Assembly (NCBI GenBank): GCA_964475125.1
Contig: CAYYWP010000050.1
Span: forward strand, 1-24,254
Direction of reading: 5' to 3'
From: CAYYWP01 sp964475125
GTDB taxonomy: Bacteria; Desulfobacterota; Binatia; HRBIN30; CADEER01
Length of the DNA stretch: 24,254 nucleotides
How positions within the stretch are numbered: the first letter of the stretch is position 1; every line of letters begins with the position of its first letter. Position numbers and translations under genes: made by a program. The notes beneath the pieces were generated by a model. That model was not told the DNA's origin, did not search any database, and was given only the letters and a program-made list of their open reading frames with translations. This document shows positions 8,707 to 15,455 of this stretch, piece by piece.

Positions 8707-9609
8707 ATGGCGATACCTCTAGACGATCCGGCCTACCTGGAGCGGCAGTACAACATCCGCGCCGCCATCGCGGAGCACCCGGAGATATTCGCCCGCTATA
8801 CCGAGCGCTCTCGGCGCACCCGCGCCACGCTGCCCTGCCAGCTCGACATTTCCTACGGTCCGGATGGCGACGAAACGCTCGATCTCTTTCCCGCCCGCGG
8901 GGCGAGCCGCGGCCTGCTGCTGTTCGTCCACGGCGGCTACTGGCGGGGGCTCGACAAGAGTGACTTTTCCTTCGTCGCCGACGCCCTCGCCCCGACCGGG
9001 GTGACCGTGGCCGTCAGTAACTACAGCCTCTGCCCGCGCGTGACGGTGGCGGACATCGTGCGCCAGACGCAACGGTGCACCGCCTGGCTGTGGCGCAACG
9101 CGGCGCACCTCGGCGCCGATCCGGAGCGCTTCTATCTCTCCGGACACTCGGCCGGCGCACACCTCACCGCGATGATGCTGGCCACCGACTGGGCGAGCGC
9201 AGCGCCCGACCTGCCGCCGAACTTCGTCAAAGGCGCGCTCGCCGTCAGCGGGCTCTACGAGCTGGCACCGCTGCAACCGACGTCGATGAACGACGACATC
9301 CGCCTGACCGACGCGCTGGTCGCGCAGTGCAGCCCGGCGCGACTGCAGCCGCGCCTTCGCGTCCCGCTCTTTCTCTCCTGCGGCGGCCTCGAGAGCGACG
9401 AGTTCCAACGCCAGACGCGATTGATCGCCGAACGGTGGCGCGGACTCGGGTGCGTCGAGATCCCGATGCCGGGCTTCAATCACCTCGCCGTGATCGAAGA
9501 GCTCGCCAACCCGGCGAGCGCCTTGTTCCGTGGCGTGCTGCAGATGATGGGCCTGCACTCGCAGCTGGTTGAAAAAGGCCGCGCTCATGCTTCGACGGGC
9601 TCAGCATGA
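8707..9609 (+). CDS. Alpha/beta hydrolase, arylformamidase-like
   Basis: A 300-residue alpha/beta hydrolase. It has the oxyanion-side motif HGGYW at 75-79 followed by RGLDKSDF, nucleophile S148 in GHSAGAH, and a candidate catalytic H259 in GFNHL. HGGYW is characteristic of the arylformamidase/carboxylesterase branch that includes eukaryotic-type kynurenine formamidase, so amide or formamide cleavage is plausible but unproven. The ATG follows TAGGAG. The natural fold should end around MGLHSQL: the last dozen residues and the stop codon are encoded by the repeat at 9561-9683, so the original C-terminus has been replaced. The downstream cupin gene may be co-expressed, although two hairpins separate them. 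Confidence 0.9.
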   Translation: MAIPLDDPAYLERQYNIRAAIAEHPEIFARYTERSRRTRATLPCQLDISYGPDGDETLDLFPARGASRGLLLFVHGGYWRGLDKSDFSFVADALAPTGVTVAVSNYSLCPRVTVADIVRQTQRCTAWLWRNAAHLGADPERFYLSGHSAGAHLTAMMLATDWASAAPDLPPNFVKGALAVSGLYELAPLQPTSMNDDIRLTDALVAQCSPARLQPRLRVPLFLSCGGLESDEFQRQTRLIAERWRGLGCVEIPMPGFNHLAVIEELANPASALFRGVLQMMGLHSQLVEKGRAHASTGSA

Positions 9610-9683
9610 GCGGAACCTGCTGGCGCGGTCCGCTCACCCTGAGCCCGTCGAAGGGTGGGCGGACCGCGCTTTTCAACGGCTAC
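9561..9683. repeat. Two-hairpin element with GTTGAAAA-type inverted ends (copy 2)
   Basis: Inverted ends GCAGCTGGTTGAAAA (9561-9575) and TTTTCAACGGCTAC (9670-9683) bound two perfect stems: CGCTCATGC / GCATGAGCG around a TTCGACGGGCTCA loop, and GCGGTCCGC / GCGGACCGC (9625-9633, 9659-9667) around ACCCT...AGGGT. Same organisation and core (TTCGACGGGCTCAG) as 6442-6616. It starts inside the hydrolase gene and supplies its stop codon. Confidence 0.75.
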
Positions 9684-9723
9684 TCGTGGCCTGTACCACT
9701 ACCATCGGTAGTGCCGGCGTCTT

Positions 9724-9770
9724 GGAGCGCGCCGCTCCGCACCGCCATGCGCCGCGGAGCGGCGCGCTCC
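9724..9770. terminator. Perfect 17-bp inverted repeat between hydrolase and cupin genes
   Basis: GGAGCGCGCCGCTCCGC (9724-9740) and its exact reverse complement (9754-9770) flank a 13-nt loop. There is no T-tract. It could end hydrolase transcription or be another palindromic repeat. Confidence 0.5.
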
Positions 9771-9835
9771 ACCGCCCCAACGTGTCATTACCGATGCAGC
9801 GGGGCGATCCTCGGAGTCACCGATAGGAGGCGTGC

Positions 9836-10195
9836 ATGAGCGATACTGGCAGTCCACAACCGACCGACCTCGGCCAGACGGCGTGGGAAGAAGTCTATCC
9901 CGGTGTACGCCGGCAGACCGTCGGGGCGGCGCGCATGACGATGACGCGCTACGTGTTCGCCCCCGGCGGGCGATTTCCGGTCCACCACCACGACCAGGAA
10001 CAGCTCACCCTCGTCCTCGACGGCGAGCTCGACTTCACCCTCGGCGAGCGCACCATCCGTCTGCGGGCGCAGCAGTTGCTGGTGATCCCGCCCAACCTGC
10101 CGCACGAGGCCGTGGGCGGGCCCGCGGGGGCCACGGCCGTGAGCGTCGTCGCACCGGCGCGGCGCGGGCTCAGCGATTACGTCGTCGACTGCTGA
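9836..10195 (+). CDS. Small single-domain cupin protein
   Basis: A 119-residue protein containing one cupin beta-barrel. Cupin motif 1 is seen as GGRFPVHHHDQEQ with H50, H51, H52 and E55, followed by LDGELDF; motif 2 as LLVIPPNLPHEA with H90. These residues would bind a divalent metal. Small cupins of this type serve as dioxygenases, isomerases or ligand-binding proteins, so the exact role is unknown. The ATG follows AGGAGG with 6-nt spacing, a strong site. It sits 72 nt before the MFS transporter and may share a transcript with it; a sensor or enzyme for the transported compound is conceivable (inference). Confidence 0.88.
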   Translation: MSDTGSPQPTDLGQTAWEEVYPGVRRQTVGAARMTMTRYVFAPGGRFPVHHHDQEQLTLVLDGELDFTLGERTIRLRAQQLLVIPPNLPHEAVGGPAGATAVSVVAPARRGLSDYVVDC

Positions 10196-10267
10196 GGCGG
10201 CGGCGGACGGCGCCCGGCGTCGGTCTCGTTGACCGACGCGCGGCGCCGCCGTAGGTCTGCCGCCGGC

Positions 10268-11509
10268 ATGCCCTGGTCGAGGTTCGCGCCGCAGTCCCGA
10301 ATATCTCCTCCCGTCATTCTGGCGCTCGTCCTGGTCGTGCAGACGCTGGCCACTTTCGGCCCGCTCGGCATGCCGGCGATCGCGCCGGTGATCCAAGACG
10401 CGCTCGACCTCACGCTGCCGCAGGCGGGATCGTTCCTCTCCGCCTTCCACGCCGCACCGGTCGTCATGTCGCTGGCCGCCGGCCCACTCGCCGACCGCTT
10501 CGGCCTGGGCGCGGCGATTCTGCTCGGTCAGATACTGGTCGCGGTCGGACTCGTCGGCGCCAGCTTCGCCGACTCCTACACCGCCTTGATCGCCATGGTC
10601 GGGCTCGCCGGCGTCGGCTTCGGACTGCTCAACCCCGCCACCACCACCGCCGTGATCCGTTGGTTTCCGCCGGCGCGACGCGCCACGGTGGTCGGGGTCA
10701 AGCAAGTCGGCCTGCCGCTGGGCGGCGCGCTCGGCGCCCTGCTCCTGCCATCGTTCGCGCTCGCGATCGGGTGGCGCGCGGCCCTGGCGCTGTCGGCTGC
10801 CGGCGTCGTCGCCGCAACCGTGTTGACGGGCCTCGTCTATCGCGATCCTCCGACGCCCGAACCGGCACACGGTACCGCGGCAGCGCCGTGGCGCACCGTC
10901 TTGGGCGATCGCGACATCTGGTGCGTGGCGATTGCCTCACTGGTCTTCGCCGGCGTCCAGACCGTGTGGATGGGCTACCTCGTTCTCTACCTGCACGGCC
11001 TGGGCATCGATGTGCCCGTCGCCTCCGCCCTGCTCGGCCAGGCCCAGATCGCCGGCATGGTGGCCCGCCTGGTCTTCGGCGTCCTATCGGATCGCGTATT
11101 CGGCGGCCGGCGGCGCATCGTGCTGCTCGTCGCCGGCTGCGGCTCGATGGTGTGCACCTTCGGCCTGGCCACCACACAACCCGGCTCGTCTCTACTCTGG
11201 CTGTCGGTGCTCGCCCTCACCTTCGGTTTCTTCGGCATCGGCTGGAACGGTGTTCAACACGCGCTGATCGCCGAGCTCGCCGGGCCGGCGCATGCCGTCA
11301 CGGCTATCGGCCTTGGGCTCGCCACCTCGTCACTCGGCGTGGTCGCCATCCCGCCCCTGTTCGGCTGGGCCGTCGATTTCGCCGGCGAGTACCGCGGCCC
11401 CTGGCTGGGCTTGGCCATGGTCGTCGGAATAGCCCTGGCCGCCGTCGCCATCGTCCGCGAGCGCGGGCACCGATGGGCGGAGCCGACCAGTGCCTGCGAC
11501 GAGCCGTAG
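10268..11509 (+). CDS. MFS transporter
   Basis: A protein of about 413 residues with some twelve hydrophobic helices, typical of the major facilitator superfamily. The conserved loop between helices 2 and 3 is GPLADRFG, and the pseudo-repeat in the second half is VFGVLSDRVFGGRRR. The glycine-rich helix GLAGVGFGLLNPATTTAVIRWF suggests the cyanate/nitrate or organic anion import branch (CynX/NNP-like), but this is weak. The start is ambiguous: the ATG at 10268 is preferred, while an in-frame TTG at 10229 would add 13 arginine-rich residues; neither has a strong ribosome binding site. It may move the substrate or product of the surrounding catabolic genes. Confidence 0.9.
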   Translation: MPWSRFAPQSRISPPVILALVLVVQTLATFGPLGMPAIAPVIQDALDLTLPQAGSFLSAFHAAPVVMSLAAGPLADRFGLGAAILLGQILVAVGLVGASFADSYTALIAMVGLAGVGFGLLNPATTTAVIRWFPPARRATVVGVKQVGLPLGGALGALLLPSFALAIGWRAALALSAAGVVAATVLTGLVYRDPPTPEPAHGTAAAPWRTVLGDRDIWCVAIASLVFAGVQTVWMGYLVLYLHGLGIDVPVASALLGQAQIAGMVARLVFGVLSDRVFGGRRRIVLLVAGCGSMVCTFGLATTQPGSSLLWLSVLALTFGFFGIGWNGVQHALIAELAGPAHAVTAIGLGLATSSLGVVAIPPLFGWAVDFAGEYRGPWLGLAMVVGIALAAVAIVRERGHRWAEPTSACDEP

Positions 11510-11539
11510 CCGCGGGCACAGGTCCGGCGGCTACGGCTC
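11501..11539 (+). terminator. Perfect 13-bp hairpin overlapping the MFS stop codon
   Basis: GAGCCGTAGCCGC (11501-11513) pairs perfectly with GCGGCTACGGCTC (11527-11539) across a 13-nt loop. The TAG stop (11507-11509) lies inside the left arm. No T-tract follows. It likely separates the MFS transcript from the next gene. Confidence 0.5.
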
Positions 11540-11637
11540 ACACCGAATGCTCAGTGGTGGACTGCAAAGGGGGGCTGCCTGCGTCTCTCGCCCCCAGTTC
11601 GGCCGGTGCCTCCTTTTCGCCGCCATGCGGCGGCTGC

Positions 11638-11643
11638 TATAGA
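11638..11643 (+). promoter_or_regulatory. Candidate -10 box (TATAGA), possibly leaderless start
   Basis: TATAGA lies 9 nt before the ATG at 11653 and no ribosome binding site is visible. A transcript starting at the usual distance would begin at or next to the ATG. The -35 region (around 11615) is poor. Confidence 0.35.
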
Positions 11644-11652
11644 CGCGCGCCC

Positions 11653-12900
11653 ATGGAGACCATCATTCGCAACACCGCTCTCAGCGGCCGCAGCGGCGCG
11701 CACGACATCGGCATCGAGCACGGGCGCATCACGGCCGTCGAACCCACGCTCGCGGCTCGGGGCGAACGAGAGATCGACGCGGCCGGCGGGCTGGTCACGC
11801 CGACCTTCGTCAACCCGCACGTCCACCTCGACAAGGCGCTGCTCGGCGAAACGATGCGCCCCAACCTCTCGCAAACCCTGCAGGAGGCAATCGAGATTAC
11901 CTGGGACTTCAAGCGCACCTACACGGTGGCGGACCTCCTGAACCGCGCCAGCGCCTGCGTGGAAGCGGCCATCATGCACGGCACCACCGTGCTGCGCGTC
12001 TTCGCCGACGTCGGCACGATCGGCGGCCTGACGCCGCTGCACGGCCTGCTGGCGCTGCGCGAGCGCTGGCGGGGCATCGCCGACATCCAGGTCGTCGCCT
12101 TCCCGCAAGAGGGCATCGACCGCGATCCGGGCACCGAGCAGCTGCTCGACGAGGCCATGCGGGCGGGGGCGGACATCGCCGGCGGGTTGCCGTGGTACGA
12201 GCGCACCGACGCCGCCATGCGCAGGCACGTCGACGTCGTGCTGGAGCTCGCCCGGCGCTACGACGCCGACGTCCACATGCTGGTCGACGACACCGACGAC
12301 GCGACCTCGCGCAGCCTCGAATACCTCGCCGTGCGCACCATCGAGACCGGCTGGCAGGGCCGCGTCGCCGCCAGCCACTGCGGCGCCCTGGCGCGCTACA
12401 ACGACGTCCACGCCGGCAAGGTCATCGCGCTGGTCAAGGAGGCGGACATCACCATCGTCAGCAATCCGCACATCAGCCTGGTGCTCGCCGGCCGCGCCGA
12501 TCGCGAGCCCGTGCCGCGCGGCATCACCCGGGTACGCGAGCTGTTGCGCGCCGGCGTGAACGTCGCCTCGGGCCAGGACGACGTGAAGGACCCCTACTAC
12601 CCCTTCGGCCGCTGCAGCCAGCTCGAGGTGGCGTTGTTCGTCGCTCACGCCGCGCACCTCACCCATCCGCCCGAGCTCGAACAGGTGCTGGCCATGGTCA
12701 CCACCAACGCCGGCCGGGCGCTGCGCCTGCCGGACTACGGCATCGCGCCCGGCGCGCACGCCGACCTGAACATCTGGCGCGCCGGCAACGCGCAGGACGT
12801 CCTCCGCCTGCAAGAGCCGCCGCGCTACGTGCTCAAACGCGGACGCGTGCTGGCGACCTGGACGGTCGCCTGCGAGCGACACTGGCAGGCCGCGACGTAG
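11653..12900 (+). CDS. CodA-like amidohydrolase with altered metal site (copy 1)
   Basis: A 415-residue amidohydrolase most like cytosine deaminase (CodA/AtzC group): H56 and H58 (PHVHLDK), Q152 in AFPQEGI, H242 (ASHCGA, matching CodA H246) and D309 (GQDD, matching D313). In CodA the strand between these reads HCDE, giving metal ligand H214 and catalytic E217; here the aligned stretch is LVDD (L210, D213), with a histidine two positions earlier (H208). It is therefore unlikely to be an ordinary cytosine deaminase. The ATG at 11653 begins the recognisable fold; the frame is open further upstream but only as a shadow of the MFS gene. The next gene is an Mhp1-like NCS1 carrier, so a cyclic ureide or related N-heterocycle is a plausible substrate (inference). 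Confidence 0.88.
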   Translation: METIIRNTALSGRSGAHDIGIEHGRITAVEPTLAARGEREIDAAGGLVTPTFVNPHVHLDKALLGETMRPNLSQTLQEAIEITWDFKRTYTVADLLNRASACVEAAIMHGTTVLRVFADVGTIGGLTPLHGLLALRERWRGIADIQVVAFPQEGIDRDPGTEQLLDEAMRAGADIAGGLPWYERTDAAMRRHVDVVLELARRYDADVHMLVDDTDDATSRSLEYLAVRTIETGWQGRVAASHCGALARYNDVHAGKVIALVKEADITIVSNPHISLVLAGRADREPVPRGITRVRELLRAGVNVASGQDDVKDPYYPFGRCSQLEVALFVAHAAHLTHPPELEQVLAMVTTNAGRALRLPDYGIAPGAHADLNIWRAGNAQDVLRLQEPPRYVLKRGRVLATWTVACERHWQAAT

Positions 12901-12993
12901 CACCACCGCGGAATCTTCGCACCGCGATGGACGCCAAGTCTTCGCGCCCGTCGTGGTGAATTCGCGTTGGATGAAGTCGAAAGGACGGACACC

Positions 12994-14454
12994 GTGAGCA
13001 CGGAACGACCACCGGCGACAGCGAATGTGACGGCGAGCCCGCTGTGGAACAAAGACCTCGCGCCGACCCCGCCGGCGCAGCGCACCTGGGGAACCTACAA
13101 CTTCGCCGCCCTGTGGATCTCCATGTCGATCAACCTGGCGACCTACATCCTCGCCACCGGCCTCATTCAGGGCGGCATGAACTGGCGGCAGGCCCTGTTG
13201 ACGGTGTTCCTGGGCACCTGTGTCGTCCTGGTGCCCATGCTGCTCAACGGCCATCCCGGCACACGCTATGGCATTCCCTTTCCCATTCTCGCCCGCGCCT
13301 CCTTCGGCGTCCTCGGGGCCAACATCCCGGCCCTGGCGCGCGCCTTCGTCGCCTGCGGGTGGTTCGGCATCCAGACCTGGATGGGCGGCGAGGCGATCAG
13401 CAGCCTGCTGGCCACCCTGTGGCCGGCGTGGCGCGACGTGCCCTATGCGGTTGGCATCTGCTTCTTCGCCTTCTGGTGCCTCAACGTCGCGGTCATCTTG
13501 CGCGGCATGGAGCATGTGCGGCTGCTGCAGGCGGTCAGCGCGCCCGTCCTGCTCCTGGTCGGCGTCCTGGCCCTGAGCTGGGCGTGGGGCAAGGCAGGCG
13601 GCCTCGGCCCGATGCTGCAAGCGCCGACGCGCTTCGCCACCACGGCGGAGTTCGTCGCTTTCCTCATCCCGGGGTTGAACGGTGTCATCGGCCTGTGGGC
13701 GACCCTGTCGCTCAACATTCCCGACTTCACTCGCTTCGGGCGATCGCAGCGCGCGCAGCTGCTCGGCCAGGCGATTGCCCTGCCGATCACCATGACCGCC
13801 TATGCCTTCGTCGGCATCGCCGTGGCGTCGGCCACCGTCGTCATCTACGGCGCGGCCGTGTGGGACCCGATCGAATTGGTCACCCGCTTCGATTCGACGG
13901 CCTCGATCATCGTCTCGCTCCTCGCCCTGATGCTGGCGACCCTCAACATCAACATCGGCGCCAACATCGTCTCCCCGGCGAATGACTTCTCCAACCTCTG
14001 GCCGCGGCGCATCACCTTCACCGCCGGTGGCGTGATCACCTGCCTGATCGGCATCGCGATGATGCCGTGGAAGCTGCTCGCCGACCATCGCACCTACATC
14101 TTCGGGTGGCTCGGCGGCTACTCGGCGGTGCTCGGCCCGGTGGCCGGCATCATGATCTGCGACTACTTCGTCATCCGCCACAAGGTCCTGCTGGTCGACG
14201 ACCTCTACCTGCGCGGCGGCGCCTACGAGTACCACCGCGGCGTCAACTGGCGAGCGGTGGCGGCCCTGTTGCTCGGCATCGGGGTCGCGCTGCTCGGACT
14301 CGCCATCCCGGAGCTGCGCATCCTCTTCGATTACTCATGGTTGGTCGGCTTCGCGGTCGCCTTCGCCAGCTACTGGCTGTTCATGGGCGGCGCGGCACCG
14401 GCCGCCGAGGCAACCCCGATGGCGGCGCCGCGCGCCGAACCCGAGCACGGGTGA
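12994..14454 (+). CDS. NCS1-family transporter, Mhp1-like (hydantoin/nucleobase carrier)
   Basis: A 486-residue, twelve-helix transporter of the nucleobase:cation symporter-1 family. The N-terminus SPLWNKDLAPTPPAQRTWG is the family signature. Residues known to bind hydantoin in Mhp1 appear conserved: W123 and Q127 in GWFGIQTW (Mhp1 W117, Q121) and N324 in INIGANIVSPANDFSN (Mhp1 N318). Import of a hydantoin, allantoin or nucleobase-like ring with Na+ or H+ is therefore likely. The GTG at 12994 is preferred because AAAGGAC lies just upstream; a TTG at 12967 would add nine residues but would place that ribosome binding site inside the gene. It follows the CodA-like gene by 93 nt, probably in one operon. 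Confidence 0.93.
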   Translation: MSTERPPATANVTASPLWNKDLAPTPPAQRTWGTYNFAALWISMSINLATYILATGLIQGGMNWRQALLTVFLGTCVVLVPMLLNGHPGTRYGIPFPILARASFGVLGANIPALARAFVACGWFGIQTWMGGEAISSLLATLWPAWRDVPYAVGICFFAFWCLNVAVILRGMEHVRLLQAVSAPVLLLVGVLALSWAWGKAGGLGPMLQAPTRFATTAEFVAFLIPGLNGVIGLWATLSLNIPDFTRFGRSQRAQLLGQAIALPITMTAYAFVGIAVASATVVIYGAAVWDPIELVTRFDSTASIIVSLLALMLATLNINIGANIVSPANDFSNLWPRRITFTAGGVITCLIGIAMMPWKLLADHRTYIFGWLGGYSAVLGPVAGIMICDYFVIRHKVLLVDDLYLRGGAYEYHRGVNWRAVAALLLGIGVALLGLAIPELRILFDYSWLVGFAVAFASYWLFMGGAAPAAEATPMAAPRAEPEHG

Positions 14455-14493
14455 GGCGTCGCCGGCGAACGCCATCGCGCGCCGCCGGCCCGC

Positions 14494-15189
14494 TCACACC
14501 GGATAGCCGAGCGCGTTGCGCGCCAGGCCGCCGAACAGGTCGAGCATGCGCTCGCGCCAGGCGTAGACCGGATCATCGGGCTCGAGGAGCTTGAGATTCG
14601 AGATGCAGCGCGCCCACTGGAACATGGCGAAGGCGACGTAGTCGGCGAAAGCCGCGGCCGGCCCGGCGACGAAGGGCTGGCTGCGCACCGTTTCGCGCAG
14701 CGGATCGAGCGCCTTGCGGAACGCAGGGAGCACGTGCTCGCGATCGCGGCAGAACTCCTCGAGACTCATGCCGAAGCGCCGCTGGCGCGAGTCGCGAAAG
14801 TACGCCACGTCTTTGGCGTGCAGGTGACGGGCGATGTCGACCACCACCAGACGGGCGAGCAGCGGGTGCGCCACCTGCTCGGTCCAATGCTTGATGAACA
14901 GCGCCGCACCGCGCGCCGCCGCCGACCCGAAGAGGGCCGGGCGGTCCGCATAGGTGTCTTCCAGATAGACGGCGATCGCCCAGGAGTCGGACACCACGCG
15001 CTCGCCATCCACCAGCACCGGGACCTTGTCCTGGCCCGAAAAGGCGATCACCTCCTTGTCGGTGAAGCGCCACGGGATGGCCTCGCAAGCGAGGCCCTTG
15101 TGAGCCAGCGCGAGGCGGGCGCGCCAGCAAAAGGGGCTGAAGCGCCGGTCGTCTTCCGCTCCGGCGAGGTCGTAGAGCTTCATCGTCAT
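14494..15189 (-). CDS. Glutathione S-transferase family protein, beta-etherase (LigE)-like
   Basis: A 231-residue GST with an N-terminal thioredoxin fold (about residues 3-80) and a C-terminal helical domain. The segment FSPFCWRARLALAHKGL (17-33) and DKVPVLVDGERVVSDSWAIAVYLE are typical; SPFxWR followed by ALAHKGL resembles the LigE/LigP-like group, some of which cleave beta-aryl ethers with glutathione. That specific activity is not established here. The ATG at 15189 is 5 nt after GAGG; an ATG at 15183 is the alternative. It converges with the NCS1 carrier (39 nt between stops) and lies downstream of the second permease across a repeat-filled gap. Confidence 0.9.
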   Translation of the reverse strand: MTMKLYDLAGAEDDRRFSPFCWRARLALAHKGLACEAIPWRFTDKEVIAFSGQDKVPVLVDGERVVSDSWAIAVYLEDTYADRPALFGSAAARGAALFIKHWTEQVAHPLLARLVVVDIARHLHAKDVAYFRDSRQRRFGMSLEEFCRDREHVLPAFRKALDPLRETVRSQPFVAGPAAAFADYVAFAMFQWARCISNLKLLEPDDPVYAWRERMLDLFGGLARNALGYPV

Positions 15190-15210
15190 GTCAGCCTCGA
15201 TCCAACAACA

Positions 15211-15367
15211 ACCTCAACGCAGAGACCACAGAGTACGCAGAGGGCACCGAGGCAGTGGGCATCAGTTCGAGCGGACTCATTGTCATCGCCGATTAGCTCT
15301 GGAGGTCACTCTTCAGACCCTCGTGCTCCGCGTTCTCTGCGACCTCCACGCCTCTGTGTTGAATTTC
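15211..15367. repeat. CGCAGAG-type inverted repeat element
   Basis: The left end (15214-15252) reads CAACGCAGAGACCACAGAG followed by TACGCAGAGGGCACCGAGG. The right end (about 15320-15366) is the imperfect reverse complement (CAACACAGAGGCG... then CGCAGAGAACGCGGAGCACG). The roughly 65 nt between them show no gene. This kind of purine-rich periodic element is common in intergenic DNA of large environmental genomes. It lies between the GST start and the permease stop. Confidence 0.6.
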
Positions 15368-15455
15368 TCTTGTCCAGTCAAGGTCAGTCCGACTCGGGTG
15401 CGGCCATCGCCGCTCGTCGTGGCCGCCGCGGCCTGCGGCCAGCGGTGCAGAAACC

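Noticed and set aside
9724..9770. Standard intrinsic terminator
   Set aside because: The stem is perfect but there is no downstream T-tract; kept only as a terminator-like hairpin.
10660..11652. Upstream extension of the CodA-like frame through the MFS gene
   Set aside because: This part is the +1/+2 shadow of the MFS gene; homology to amidohydrolases begins at 11653.
11653..12900. Plain cytosine deaminase (codA) label, also for 18902-20131
   Set aside because: Key residues of the HCDE motif are replaced in both proteins, so the specific name is not supported.
11551..14235. 894-codon minus-strand open frame
   Set aside because: Antisense shadow of the CodA-like and NCS1 genes; no domain seen.
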